This document shows, in pieces, positions 35,767 to 48,239 of a stretch of DNA of 64,000 bases. The DNA is from Dolomedes plantarius (taxonomy: Eukaryota > Arthropoda > Arachnida > Araneae > Dolomedidae). The first letter of the stretch is position 1. Each line of letters begins with the position of its first letter. The stretch is taken from the NCBI GenBank assembly GCA_907164885.2, contig OU015495.1:104517122-104581121 (forward strand), given 5' to 3'. The notes beneath the pieces were generated by a model. That model searched no databases, was not told where the DNA came from, and saw only the letters and a program-made list of their open reading frames with translations. The position numbers and the translations under genes were made by a program.

Positions 35767-36076
35767 CAGTCGAACCCCGTGATAACGAACCTCAAGGGAC
35801 CAAAGGTTTTGTTCGCTAAATCCGAACCGTTAAGAAAAATGTTCGAGTTCACAAAATGTATAACTCATAAGTTGCAATGTGTATTCAGTAATGATGTATT
35901 AATAAAAAGGTTAAATCTATTAAAAATAATCATTAAGGAATTAAACTGACTAAAATCGATTACATTAAATTGACACAATACTAATTAAATTACAATAGGA
36001 AAACGGCGCGACCAAAGTTTTCGTTCGTTATATCCATGAGTTCGTTATATACCGGGTTCGCTATAACGGGGTTCGA

Positions 36077-36079
<3 letters not shown>
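35767..36079. mobile_element. pogo/Tigger-type MITE (313 bp)
   Basis: Left CAGTCGAACCCCGTGATAAC and inverted right CAGTCGAACCCCGTTATAGC are terminal repeats with TA flanks. Interior words such as AAGGGACCAAAGGTTTTGTTCG fit pogo-type non-autonomous elements. Its right TA continues straight into a 220-bp (TA)n array. Confidence 0.88.
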
Positions 36080-37108
<1,029 letters not shown>

Positions 37109-37124
37109 TATATATATTTAATCC

Positions 37125-37215
37125 CCTTAATGGCCTTTCTTACAAATGGGGTATGAAATTTCCTGTTCTAAAGAGGGAATCGGAAAAATGGACCCCGTAA
37201 GCTAAAGGTTAAAAC
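37125..37215. repeat. Dispersed repeat, inverted partner of 21828-21930
   Basis: Contains GGGGTATGAAATTTCC, AAAGAGGGAATCGG and CCCGTAAGCTAAAGGTTAA. From 37216 to 37900 no further feature is recognised. Confidence 0.75.
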
Positions 37216-37904
37216 TACTAAATAGGGTTATACACAGAAATACAAAAAGAAATTTTAAAAAATAAAATAATAAATTCAAAAAAAATAAAAATTAAAAATT
37301 TTAAAATTGCGAGTTTTCACTCCAAACTGTTATTTTAACGTACTTTAAACATTTTAACTACTTTTTTGAAAAGATTCGTTGTTCCTTTATTTATTTACAC
37401 TTTCAAGTCATTCGGTACACGCTTTCTTTCACCCGGTATCAATTTTCTTGTCCTCGCGTCCATTTCCTTGACTTATATTTGTGTTTCTAAGCATATCAAA
37501 TTGATTTTACCTCTCTCTCTCTTTCTACCCTGCAAGCACGAGAAGTACTCGACTTTACCCAAGGTCGGTGGTTATGAGCGTTTCTGTTTGTCGTATTTAC
37601 TGTGATAATAACATGCAGCTATATACAATTGTGCGTGTCGAACTGGAAAGAAACGCATGATATCTGCATATGTATAAGTATGTGGTTGTACTCAACTATT
37701 TCTTCACGACCAGTTGCTGCGAATTGAAATAAACAAAGGTTTATGTTTCGCGGAACATAGGGTCTTATATGAATGCCATCTATGAATGATTTTCAGTATT
37801 GAATTAATTTTTTCAAGTTAGTGAAACATTATGTCCGTATATTATTGTATTTCGTGCTTAAATGCAAGCAGTTTTTAAAGTGATTGATTGGTTCCATACT
37901 TTAA

Positions 37905-38877
37905 GGCTGCTGTGTACTAACCCTATTGGATTCGTTCACCTCAATGTTTACCTTTGGAGAAAATGTGTCTACTATTTACAGCTACATAAATGCTGATAAT
38001 CTAATAAAAAGGGTATTTTCAGATAGCCTGTACTTTTCTGCACCTTGCAACAGGGTTCATTTTATAAATTTTATCGACCAAAGGAATTTGTGAGCGTTTA
38101 AAACACACTGTACCAGATTTTTTCCTCCAAATAATTTAAATTTTAAAATATTTGCAATTTTTCTTACTCAAAAAATTTCTTTCTCTATTACGGAGTACAA
38201 TTTGTCATTTCTTTTACTTGCATTGCGTTCTTCTATGGAGTTCCATTAAAAATACAACTTTATCAACATTAAGTAGACCGCGTACTCAGATCACAGAGAT
38301 GCTCATATCAGCATTATAACCGGAATAACAGATATATGTATATACAGTTACAAACACAGTTAATATAATTCACAATCACAACAACACAGTTACAGTTATC
38401 ATGGGGCGCGGTAGCCCGGTTGGCAAGAGCAGCGGCCCAGTGATCTGAACGCCCCTGGTTCGATGTTCGTCGCTGCAAATCTACCGCCGTGTTCACTAAT
38501 GGTAGCCGGGGCACGTAAAATAGGGCGTGGCTACAATGTCTTCCAAGTTCTCAAATTTACCTCTGGAGGTTCGGGGTCAAGTGTTCCGGTCTCGTCACTT
38601 GACTCGGTTCAAAATTACGGGACCGGTCATTTAGCCAAGCCTCCGACCCTTGTGGTGCTATTAAAAACCGGAGCCGCACCTTCATCGCCCATAGCCTTCG
38701 GGACTTGACTTGACATTACTTGTCGGTCAAGGGGCATAAGCAACAACAACAACAACAGTTATCATGACACAATTTTTAAAAAAAAAATGTAAATCCAAGT
38801 CCGCAATCCCTAGACAAATATTTTCCATAGGTTAACATTGAGGAGAGCGGATCCAATAGGGTTAGTACACAGCAGCG
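37905..38877. mobile_element. TTAA MITE carrying a SINE
   Basis: GGCTGCTGTGTACTAACCCT at the left and its inverted, slightly mutated form at the right are flanked by TTAA (37901-37904 and 38878-38881). A SINE with its own 12-bp target duplication sits inside (38404-38754), and about 190 bp of extra sequence precedes the SINE. Confidence 0.87.
38404..38754 (+). mobile_element. tRNA-derived SINE with 12-bp TSD
   Basis: Head GCGGTAGCCCGGTTGGCAAG (A-box) and CCCTGGTTCGATGTTCG (B box), body with CGTCACTTGACTCGGTTC and GACCCTTGTGGTGCTATT, tail GGGGCATAAGCAACAACAAC. ACAGTTATCATG occurs on both sides (38392-38403 and 38755-38766) as an L1-type target duplication. Confidence 0.92.
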
Positions 38878-38881
38878 TTAA

Positions 38882-40140
38882 ACCTCTTAGCCGGTATTCG
38901 CAACAGGTGTTCCGCAGCACTTTAGGGTACCGTGAGATCGGCCAGGAGTACCGCAAAAATTTTTTGGGGAGCAAAAAATATTAGTAGGGCCCGCTTAAAA
39001 TAAATATTAAGTTGAATTAATGAATTTCATGCCCGACAAATTGTGATACAGATCGATGCACTCGTTCCTGAGGATGAATTAGTTACTCTCACGTCCACAG
39101 CTGTTAGGCCCGATGTCAAACATTTGTGCTCTAAGCATCCACAGTACATTTCCCTTTCATAAAACAAAACTTTTTTCAGCGATTTCCATTGTAGTCCTCT
39201 AATGTAATACTAAACTGAATCCCATGGCTATTTTTTCCATGTTTTTATTAACTCGCTTTCTTGTTTGTTTGTGTGTTTGTCTAGTACAAATCTTGCAATC
39301 GATTTTTAACTAACTTCCCGACTAGCTAGACATTTGAAACTTTTAGAATAGCTCAGAAAACGATGACAGTGCATTATTTTGATACTTTTAGCCATCTTTA
39401 AGCAGATTTGAATTCTTTTTCAGTTAATTTTGTTTTGTAGACTGGTGCAGTCATCTATCGGCCGGAACGGGAACGAAAAGTTAAACGCAAGTTAACTTCA
39501 TTTTCTTCCAAGTTGATGGGATAATTCATCAAAAATTTTTAAAAAGGATTTATTAATACATAGAATTGTCATGTTAATATGATTCAACAGAAAATTTAAA
39601 AACATGGTATATAAAAAGTTCTTTTTATCTTGTAATTATTAAAACTGTATCAATATATTCCATCAGGGCGGGGACCCAACATGATCAAGAACTAAAATAA
39701 TATACTCTTGCACATGAATTGATTTTGAATGAAAGGGATGTAAATAACGCACAAGACATATTGCATTGCATACTAAATAATAATTATAATGAGTTATTTC
39801 TAAATGTGTCTACTAAATAATAATTATAATGTTAACTGTGTTAAAACTTTTCTGTACGTTGCCAGTTACTATAGCAAGTGCTGAACGCTCTTTCAGCAAA
39901 TTAAAATTAATAAAGAATTATCTTCGGTAATGCATGTGTGCAGAACGCTTAAATGTACTTGCTATATTAAGCATCAAACAATTAATTGAAAAATTGTAAT
40001 TTTTCTGAAGTAATTAATGTATTAGCAAAAGCAAAATCACGCATTAAATAAACATGCATTAGTAATATACGCATGTTCGTGTTTGTAATTTTTTTTTTAA
40101 TTTACAAATAATTTAAGGCCCCAAATGGTTTCTTGCACCC
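38882..40140 (+). mobile_element. hAT relic(s) with C-terminal transposase trace
   Basis: 38882-38960 resembles a hAT terminal region rich in GGTAC and CCGCA words. 39240-39650 is the inverted partner of part of the hAT at 32805-33937. 39850-40005 retains a hATC-type trace (see the next entry). Clear termini are missing, so limits are approximate. Confidence 0.6.
39850..40005 (+). pseudogene. hAT transposase hATC-domain trace
   Basis: The + strand reads PVTIASAERSFSKLKLIKNY LR, a stop, then after a short gap ERLNVLAILSIKQLIEKL. ASAERSFSKLKLIK is the hATC dimerisation signature, near-identical in type to the fragment at 45426-45680. Confidence 0.8.
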
Positions 40141-40261
40141 AGTTCCCTTTAGAGAAGGCCGATACTGTATTCTATTCTACTATTTGTTACTTATATCTTT
40201 CAATAAATGAATCAAATCAGCACTGGAGTCAGTATTTATTTGAACTTAAAATTAACGGGCT

Positions 40262-40380
<119 letters not shown>

Positions 40381-40439
40381 CCACATTGATTTAATTTTTA
40401 AAAAATTCAAACAACAACAACAACAAATTCTAACAAGGA

Positions 40440-40502
40440 TGCGCAAAGTTTCTAATGCCATTCCCATGGGTGACGCAAACGTAAAAAGTTTGGGAGTCCC
40501 TG
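40440..40502 (-). mobile_element. hAT-type terminus (CAGGGACTCCCAAAC)
   Basis: On the minus strand it begins CAGGGACTCCCAAACTTTTT. The adjoining CTCTAAGC (40503-40510) is the expected 8-bp duplication. The left partner was not found. The host DNA to its right is the dispersed repeat also seen at 4551. Confidence 0.6.
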
Positions 40503-40725
40503 CTCTAAGCGTTTGAGGCATTTTTCAGCCCCTTTCTTTCAGATGGGAAAAGCATTTCTGGCGAGTTATTCCCTCCCTAGTTTTGAATTAAAAAACGTCA
40601 AAATTGTACCATATGAGACACTTTTGAACACCAAAAGAACGATGTAATAATGTGTCACAAACGCTTTTCAAGTTAAAAGTATGTGACAGAAAAATACGTC
40701 TTAAACGCTTAGAAGGTTAAATAGC
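40503..40725 (+). repeat. Dispersed repeat, partner of 4551-4760
   Basis: Ordered matches to 4551-4760 start with CTCTA, then TTTCTTTCAG, GCGAGTTATTCC, AACGTCAAAATTGTACCA and ACACTTTTGAACACCAAA. Confidence 0.7.
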
Positions 40726-40958
40726 AGTTCGGTACTTCCCACAGACAACCTATATTTAATAACCCTTTTTCTCAGAATGTCCTCAGTTACAGACTTAAAA
40801 TTTGTATAAAAAATAAATTTAACTATACTCACCTTCTACAGGTGAAGAGACAGTCTGGTGTTTTGCCAAATGTAATGATCTGCACACTAAGCTAAATCTA
40901 GAACTTTTATGTTTCTAAGATACCGAAGAATGCTACCCTTTACTCATAAATCGTAAGG

Positions 40959-41137
40959 CAGTGGCGCACCCAGGGGGGGGCCAGAGGGCCCTCCCCCCCC
41001 CCCCCCCCAAAGAAGTAGAAATATTGATTTTGCATTATAAATATTTTTATTCGTTCATCTCGGCCCCCCATGCATTATAAATATTTTTATCCATTCATCT
41101 CGCCCCCCCCCAAGAAAAAATCCTGGGTGCACCACTA
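40959..41137. mobile_element. hAT MITE with perfect 8-bp TSD (179 bp)
   Basis: Starts CAGTGGCGCACCCAGG, ends CCTGGGTGCACCACTA, flanked by TCGTAAGG on both sides (40951-40958 and 41138-41145). Inside, GCATTATAAATATTTTTAT(T/C)C is repeated twice, and C/G homopolymers lie next to each terminus. Confidence 0.9.
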
Positions 41138-41788
41138 TCGTAAGGTGACACAAAAGTAGCTTAGGAATTGATATTAAATTGTCATATATATGTAAACACT
41201 ATAACTATTTTAATTCGAATTTCAAACAGATCGGTCTTGGTTGCTTTCTAAAATGTTTTTATGAAATTGGTAAATTAAAATCCTATGTATATTTATGTGT
41301 GTAGCAGTATGCCTGGTTATGATTCTCCTATTTCTCTGACGATTAATGTTTTTTTTCTCTAATTCCATGTAGTTTAAATACAGATTTTATATGCAAATAA
41401 ATGCCTGATCATCGTTTCATACGTTTTTGACTTAATTTTCTTATGTCGAATTATGTAAAAAACTGAATAATAAGCAGTAACTGCTACCTGCAATGGATAA
41501 AATTTAACATTTTCTATGATATTCTATGGTCTTCAGTGGTATTATTGGTTTCGATTATTTTAGCTATCCATTTACTTATTGTTTATTTTTTTCTCTTAAT
41601 TCCATGTTTTTAAAATAAATTTTTTTTATTGTGTGCATATATACATCTAATTATTGTCATTTATTTACAAAAATTTATGTGCAATTATGTATTCAATTTG
41701 CGCGAAAATATGTTTAAAATAAACAAAGACGCGATGTGGCTGCTTCACCAGGTGTAGTACAGTTCGTCTGAAGTGCGTAACCAGATAA
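41138..41788. other. Unassigned AT-rich stretch
   Basis: No coding, RNA or repeat structure recognised. Confidence 0.3.
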
Positions 41789-41861
41789 GTCCGCGTGGCC
41801 TAACGGATAAGGCGTCTGACTTCGAATCAGAAGATTGCAGGTTCGAATCCTGTCGCGGACG
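41789..41861 (+). tRNA. tRNA-Arg(UCG)-like cloverleaf, head of a SINE
   Basis: A complete cloverleaf can be drawn: acceptor GTCCGCG/CGCGGAC, D stem GCCT/AGGC with loop AACGGATA, anticodon stem TCTGA/TCAGA with loop CTTCGAA (anticodon TCG), T stem GCAGG/CCTGT with loop TTCGAAT, discriminator G. A and B boxes are intact and TTTTT follows at 41871-41875. However, the 3' flank (41895-41945) matches the conserved SINE tail at 4096-4140, so this is more likely a SINE head than a free tRNA gene. It could be transcribed by RNA polymerase III in either case. Confidence 0.75.
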
Positions 41862-41955
41862 GAAGTAATCTTTTTGGGTGTTCTGAGGATTTTGTGGTGA
41901 TCCACAAAAGGAGAATGTCTCACGATAAGTACCTCCGCATTAGAAAAAATTAAGA
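41789..41955 (+). mobile_element. SINE with intact tRNA-Arg head and shared 3' domain
   Basis: The tRNA-like head is followed by a ~45-nt linker, then GGAGAATGTCTCACGATAAG and TACCTCCGCATT with an A-rich tail. The SINE at 4096-4327 ends in the same domain (GTGAATGTCTTCGCGACAAG, TGCCTCCGCATT, A-rich tail) although its head and body differ. Confidence 0.78.
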
Positions 41956-42189
41956 AAAAAGGTTTGTGTACAGAAGTCATAGAACATGTTCAAAGAACCA
42001 CAAGAGTTCCCTCATGTGGGAATAGTTCGTTCATAAAATTATTTTTTTATTTAATTCTATAAAAACTGCTCATTTTTTATTTTTTTTTCGCTTTTGTGGT
42101 TAGTTAACATAGGCGGAGGGCCAGCTTATAATGATGTTAAAACAAAGGAACTAGCAACATTTTTTACAACTTCACTCTTGAATCCAGTA

Positions 42190-42612
42190 CAGTAAAATCT
42201 CGTTTATCCGGACTTACTGGGACCATAGGCAATCCGGGTAATATGGGTATTAAGCAAAACAAAATCCTTAACTAAGCAGACTTACCGTTTATTACGATAA
42301 AAAAAACACTATGTTTTATAACAAAATTATATAGTATTGTTTACAAGACAGTAAAAAATATAAAACTAACTTTTCACATCATTTCTTTACAAAGAATTGG
42401 TAAGCTTTCTTAAACTCAACAAAAAGCAACTTATTACAATAATTTGTTATACAATCTATGCAGGAACTGTACATTGAATCAAAGAAAAGAGAGAATATTT
42501 GGCGTACTTGTAGTTACGTTCTTGCTATCATAGTTAAAAATTATTATCTAATGTGAACATTAAATAAAAATAATGTCTACAAATCTGATCCGGATTATCC
42601 GAATCTATAGAG
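42190..42612. mobile_element. pogo-like MITE remnant
   Basis: Left terminus CAGTAAAATCTCGTTTATCC after TA, with GGACTTACTGGGACCATAGG interior. The right side has GATCCGGATTATCCGAATCT, the inverted subterminal sequence, but the final bases are lost. Confidence 0.6.
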
Positions 42613-42827
42613 CGATCCTAAGAAAAATTTGACCATGCAGCAAATCAGATAATCTGTTTCTAAACGGTGAAACAAAAGATGTTTTATAAATTTCCGAATT
42701 TTCTTTTATGTCTTAACTAGAAATCAAGGAAGAATTATATTGACTTTACATGATAGTAATTTTAGAATTTGGATTTTAAGATATATAGGATTTACAATCT
42801 ACAGAAACAAGATATATAGATTGACAG

Positions 42828-42910
42828 TGTAATGGTTAGCACAGCTGTGTAACAGAAGATACGGAGTTCGATTCCTGGACTACCTACAAGTTATTTTCAG
42901 GTAAAAAAAA
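42828..42910 (+). mobile_element. tRNA-derived fragment (SINE head or tRNA pseudogene)
   Basis: CAGTGTAATGGTTAGCACAG is a strong A-box/D-arm similar to tRNA-Gln, and GGAGTTCGATTCCTG is a B box. The anticodon stem cannot be formed properly. A poly(A) run begins at 42903, which favours a short SINE. The rest of 42911-43447 is featureless. Confidence 0.6.
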
Positions 42911-43447
42911 AATAATAAATTGAGAATAAGAATGTTCTGCAAAGACTGAGTCGTTGATATTTTTAGATTTTCTTAAATATGAAGAATCTCATATCTTCTT
43001 TTTTTTTCCAAAACTTCTTTTAAAGTTGTTCTGAAATGCCTTAACTATTTTTGGACTTATTTTACATTACAAATGTTTATAAAAGGAACGGAATATGCTC
43101 ATGGTGATCGGTATTTTTTTATTATTTATTTATTTATTTTTTTTTTTTTGGGGGGGGGTATTATCTGTGATATAGTATTCACAAAATATCATTACAGTAT
43201 TTATAACTTTTTAAGGTATCATATTTAGAGTAAATTTTTTACAACTTTCATTATTTTACACCTGGAATTGTTTTGTATGCTGCATCTTTTGTTTCATATT
43301 TTTGTTCAATGTTATTATGAATAGTTATAATAAATATCAAATAATTTCAAAAATTTGCTCCGAAGATCGAGTATCTTTCTATGTGGAAAATCACACATCT
43401 AGTCTAATTTCAATCACGTGACTTCTGATTTAAAGTACCTTACTATC

Positions 43448-43985
43448 TATATATATTATTTCTAAAAAGTATTTTTTTGTTTCATCCCTTTTTCTCTTTT
43501 CATACATAACTAAAATCGATAAATGAGGTACCATTCTAAAGATTAAGATCTCCGCTTCGTGCGAATTGTTAATTTAGAATTACACATCTTATTGTTTGCT
43601 TAAAAATCGAAGTATAAACATTATAAACAATTTTTCTTCCCCTAGATGGCGCGCACGTTAGCTTTTTTATTTTACTATTATCAATCACACTGAACTTTTA
43701 AATGCAAAAATCGTTTGCTTTTATTATCATTCTGTGATTTCATTAATGGGTTTCTTTATTGGCAACATCCGCGTACGGGTACATTATTCTTTTTGCATGG
43801 GAAAAACCACATATATTATTTCTAAAAGGTATTTTTTGTTTTAACCCTTTTTCTCCCTTCATACTTAACTAAAATCGATAAATGAGGTACCATTTTAAAG
43901 ATAAAGTTCTCCGTTTCTGACGAATTGTTCATTCAGAATGACACATTGTATTGTTTGTTTGAAAATCGAAGTGAAAAATTGATTT
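43448..43985. repeat. Two direct copies of a ~178-bp unit, 360-bp period
   Basis: 43448-43625 and 43808-43985 share ATATATTATTTCTAAAA, ACTAAAATCGATAAATGAGG, TACCATT.TAAAGAT and ATTGTTTG.TT.AAAATCGAAGT in order. The 180 bp between them is not repeated. The region 43986-44904 shows no other feature. Confidence 0.85.
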
Positions 43986-45027
43986 TCGGCCCTAAAGTTC
44001 TTTCCCTGGATGCGTCGAAACGGTATAGTCAAATAGTGTGCACAAAGAGGGTTTGTAATGTAAATATCACATTTTCCAGGAGTTTGTGTCATATTTAGTT
44101 TTTGATATTGTTTACAAAGGTGTTTGGACGTGTACATATCTCGTGTTCCCCTGTTTAGTTTTATGCTTCACCTCCAATAGTGTGGCCAAAAGCGTTTTGT
44201 TTATTGGTTATATGCACCATTGTTATTTGACAAATAAGCAATTGCTACAAATGAACCGGTTCTTCTTTCATCCTACTACAAACCACCAGCCTCGTTATAA
44301 AATTTATCGTATTTTAATCACATGCGAAAGGGTCGCATTGGCCACCTAGTTTCAAATAAACCGTTATCTGCATTCGTGATTACGAGCTTTGGTCGAATAT
44401 TCAAGATATAACATTAAAATTATTATCTCTGAAAATTTTCTACTTTTATTTACGTTATAGAATTTAAAAAAAAAATTTTTTTTTTAGAAATTTTTGCTTA
44501 TACTCAAGAATTTATTAACTATAAACTCCGTTGCCTCCACTTAGCTAATTGATTTCAACGCATAATTTCAATAACATTTTAATAATTAACCATTATTTCG
44601 TTTATCTGTTCGTTTTACAAATAAAAATGTTTAAATTTCCGTATGGGCACAGTTTTGAAATAGATGCGGATATTTATTCTTAGAAAATTACACGGAGTAA
44701 TCCCATTATTTTTTAAGAGGGGAGGGCTTAATATGTAAGTTTATGATGTATTCTTCCCTTTTTCATGATTATTCATTGGTTTGTTCTTCTGTCCTATCCA
44801 AGCATAGGAAAGGAACATCGTAATACAGGCTGTGTTGTTATCGTTAAAGTTTTTGAAAGTAATTTAATCTGATTCACTTGGGCTGCATAGATATCTCATA
44901 TACACAGTGGCGTAGCTAGAACTTTTGCCGCCCGGGGCGGTCTCCAATTTTCCGCCCTTTCTAAGTCAATCAATTGGTGGTTTTTATAAATTAATAAACA
45001 TAAATAAATAATTGTAATTGAGACAAA

Positions 45028-45171
45028 CTATAGGTGGGGAACTTTTTTACCATTGGATGCCATATTTAAATTAGGCAGTAATAAAGGAGGCCGCTTAAGT
45101 TGATATACCTATAAATGCAACTTTTATAAAGACCACAAGAAACTTACGGAGGTCGCAGTTTCCCCACCTAT
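45028..45171. mobile_element. Small TIR element nested in the hAT, TSD GAGACAAA
   Basis: Ends CTATAGGTGGGGAACTT and, inverted, ATAGGTGGGGAAACT form short TIRs. GAGACAAA flanks both sides (45020-45027 and 45172-45179). The 8-bp duplication and size fit a hAT-type MITE. Confidence 0.85.
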
Positions 45172-45425
45172 GAGACAAAACATATACCTAATTTATAAAA
45201 AAAATTCCATAAAATATGTTTTATTTTACATTTTTATATTTATAAATAAAAATAAATAATTTCATTTCTTTTGGATAAACAAACAAATTGTACACATATG
45301 TGTATGTAAACAAAACATATTTATATATTTACTCTTCTAACTTTCATAGTAGAAAAATCATGTATAATTCTCTCAAAATTTATATTATTTGTAATTTCTT
45401 GTTCTATAGACAATATTGCAAGATT

Positions 45426-45680
45426 TTACAGTCTTAAATCTCTCATTGTGGAACGAAGATAATTTTTTATCAACTTCAATTTGGAGAAGCTCCTTTCGCA
45501 ACTAGCGACACTGATAGCAATTGTTAAAAAAATTCTTAGCAAAATTGCAATGTTAGGTACAGAATTTTCCAATCTATACTGTTGAATAAATTTTAGTAGA
45601 TCAAGAGGGCCTTCCTTCCCGTCTTTCCAACGTTTTGCGTCTTCGTGTAGTGCAGGCACAGTTATAAAAACCTGGATCAT
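45426..45680 (-). pseudogene. hAT transposase C-terminal fragment (hATC)
   Basis: An open frame of 84 codons with PDLLKFI-like LDLLKFIQQYRLENSVPN, ILLRIFLTIAISVASCERSF and SKLKLIKNYLRSTM, the C-terminal dimerisation region of ZMYM1-like hAT transposases (family knowledge). It lies in the minus orientation of the 44905-45965 element. The rest of the gene, including the DDE core, has been deleted. Confidence 0.88.
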
Positions 45681-47008
45681 TTTTCTTTCAATATAGAACT
45701 GTTCTCTATCAATGTCAATATATAATAAGTCTATATCAATAATATGTCTTTATCAATGATAATATTGTCAACCCTACATTGACTTGACGATGTTGAAAAA
45801 TATTCGAAATCATATAGTAATTCATAATTCGTAGAAATCGAATAGTAAACTTATGAATTGAACAAGTGGTTTTTTACAACTAATACTAAATAAAAATATG
45901 ATGCCCCAAAATATGTGCCGCCCGGTGCGGACCGCACCCACCGCACCCCCTTAGCTACGCCACTGCATATACACGCATATTGTTCGGTTATCTTCCTTGC
46001 CTTTGGAGAAGTTTTGCACTGGACTAACAAATAGTCAGCTCTTTTGAATATCAAAATTATACTTGTTTTTAATATGGTTTTTAAAACAAATTAAATTTTC
46101 CCGTGAGGTGATTTCAGCAAACTCTTAAATAACAAATATACTATGCGTTTTGGCGTTTCTAAATGACATTTTAATCAGATATGGTTTGAGTAGTATAAGA
46201 AAAGCAAGAAAGATTTTTTTTAAATGTCATTTCAGAGAAAGAATATGAAAAGAAACTTTATGTAAAAGGAATAGTTCACAAAATAACAAAGAGTATGACG
46301 AGTAAACAGCAATTAAAAAAAAAAAATCAGCGCTAATCGTTTACTTTCCCAGATTCTTGTATAATTAAGTTTTCAGTTATCGTAAATTTTGAATAATTGG
46401 GGTTTTACTTCATCATTTGAGTCCTGGCTTTTAAGAGTATCCTAATGGATTTTTCTTATCAGTGAAAACTAAAAATGAAATTGAAATGCCGTTAGACAGA
46501 GAATTCACAAAAGCAGATGGAACGAAATACCTATACACCTGCCAGTACTACATCTGTTTAAAATAAACTTTCGATCTGATACAATTTTAAACGCAATTAT
46601 TTTTCCCCCTTCAGATTTCCATTCGAAATGAACTTTTCTTAACCTGCGCGAGGAAATAACCTCCAATTCTTTCATCACATCATTCCTGACTGGCTCTCCT
46701 TTGCACACTGTGACTCACAGTTACTTAGATAACGTAATCGCACGCCATTCGTTGTCTCCGCTGCATTGTCACTGGTGGCTACGTCACCTAAGACGGTTCG
46801 GTTCGCGGATCTTCAATTCTAATGTTAAAGGATTCCAAGATACAAAATTCTATTGAAAAAAAAATCAATTTTTATACTTTAAAAGTTATTATACAACTTT
46901 TTAGGTCAAATAACTTAAGCCGTATGTTTCCGCTGTAATTATACTGCCAGATGCAACATTTGCATGCAGTACCGTTTATATGTACTCTACTGTACATTTC
47001 TACTTTAA

Positions 47009-47750
47009 GGCTGCTGTGTACTAACCCTATTGGGTTCGCTCACCTCAGTGTTTACCCATGGAGAAAATGGGTCTGCTATTTATAGCTGCACAAATGCTTA
47101 TAATCCAATAAAAAGGGTATTTTCAGATAGCCTGAACTTTTCTGCAACTTGCAACAGGATTTATTTTATGAATTCTGTCCACCAAAGGAATTTAGGAAAG
47201 TTTAAAACACACTTTACCAGATTTTTCCTCTAATAATTTAAATTTAAAAATATTATTTGCATTTAAAAAAAAGCAGAAATGCCCCACGGTGTAAAATTTC
47301 TCTCTCTATTACGAAGAACAATTTAAAAAAAATCTTTCAATCCTAGTCGGAAATCCTTGAACACGTAGGTGCAGTGGCCCGGTCGGCTAAGGCGAGGTCC
47401 AGTAATCTGCAAGTTGCTGGTTCGATACCCGTCGGCTACAAAACCACCGACATGTACACTAATGGCGGCTGGTGCAAAATCTGTCGTAGTTGCAATGTCC
47501 TCCAAGTTCACAAACAATACCTCTGGTGGTACGGGGACAAGTGGTACGATCTCGTCACTTGACTCGGTTCAAAATTCGCGGACCAGATAAAAGTCTAACC
47601 TCTCTTGAGGCAATGGCTCCCCTCTTCTATGGATAGTGCATTTGCACTATTCGTAGACACGACAACAAACAAACAACAATTCTGGGGCACATTTTCTCCA
47701 TAGGTTAACACTGAGGTGAGCGAATCCAATAGGGTTAGTACACAGCAGCC
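47009..47750. mobile_element. TTAA MITE carrying a SINE
   Basis: GGCTGCTGTGTACTAACCC ends in both orientations, flanked by TTAA (47005-47008 and 47751-47754). Removing the SINE at 47360-47690 leaves about 410 bp, close to the 431 bp of the complete copy at 15089. The preceding 45974-47004 has no recognised feature. Confidence 0.9.
47360..47690 (+). mobile_element. tRNA-derived SINE inside the MITE
   Basis: Head TGGCCCGGTCGGCTAAGGCG and GCTGGTTCGATACCCGTCGG (B box), body GACATGTACACTAATGGCGG and CGTCACTTGACTCGGTTCAA, tail ACGACAACAAACAAACAACA. Same family as 38404-38754. A clear target duplication was not found. Confidence 0.88.
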
Positions 47751-47959
47751 TTAAGCCAATAGACCCCCCCCCCCCCCCCACAGGCGTGACGTCACTTGTC
47801 ACTTATTGGTCCCTAGCGGTGGGAAATATCCAGCTTAGCTAATCTTGCTTCAGAATTTTCCCTTTCGACGATTTGAAACATCTCAAATTCCTCCAGCCGC
47901 AATAAATCCTTTTAACTCAGGATGTATTTTTTCATAGTTTGCCATCTTTATAAATATAT

Positions 47960-48050
47960 TCAGTGCACCCCCGATAATCAGGGTTAATGGAGGGGAGGAG
48001 TAGCACGAATAATCCATAAACACGGGTAATCCGATTTCTGCTAAATATTA
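47960..48050. mobile_element. pogo-like terminal remnant
   Basis: CCCCGATAATCAGGGTTAAT and ACACGGGTAATCCGATTTC resemble the subterminal parts of pogo-type elements. Similar text (ACGGGTAATCCGCTAATCG) is at 9479-9497. Ends are not defined. Confidence 0.35.
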
Positions 48051-48239
48051 TTGTATTTTGAAAATATAAAACTACACTTGCTTTTCTATTTTATTTATTT
48101 AATTTATGTATGTAATCCATATTTTTTTTAACTTTGTTTCTCTGAATCTTTGACATGTTTTTTCAACATCAATACGAACTTTCCTAATCAACTATGATAT
48201 CACTGTATCCATAATTCCACTCATTCCTATAATCTAGCC

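Larger units (their letters stand above)
44905..45965 (-). mobile_element. hAT element with perfect 8-bp TSD CATATACA
   Basis: Starts CAGTGGCGTAGCTAGAAC and ends (inverted) CAGTGGCGTAGCTAAGGG, with GCCGCCCGG-type subterminal sequence at both ends. CATATACA flanks both sides (44897-44904 and 45966-45973). It retains a transposase C-terminus on the minus strand and carries a nested 144-bp element (45028-45171). Confidence 0.92.
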
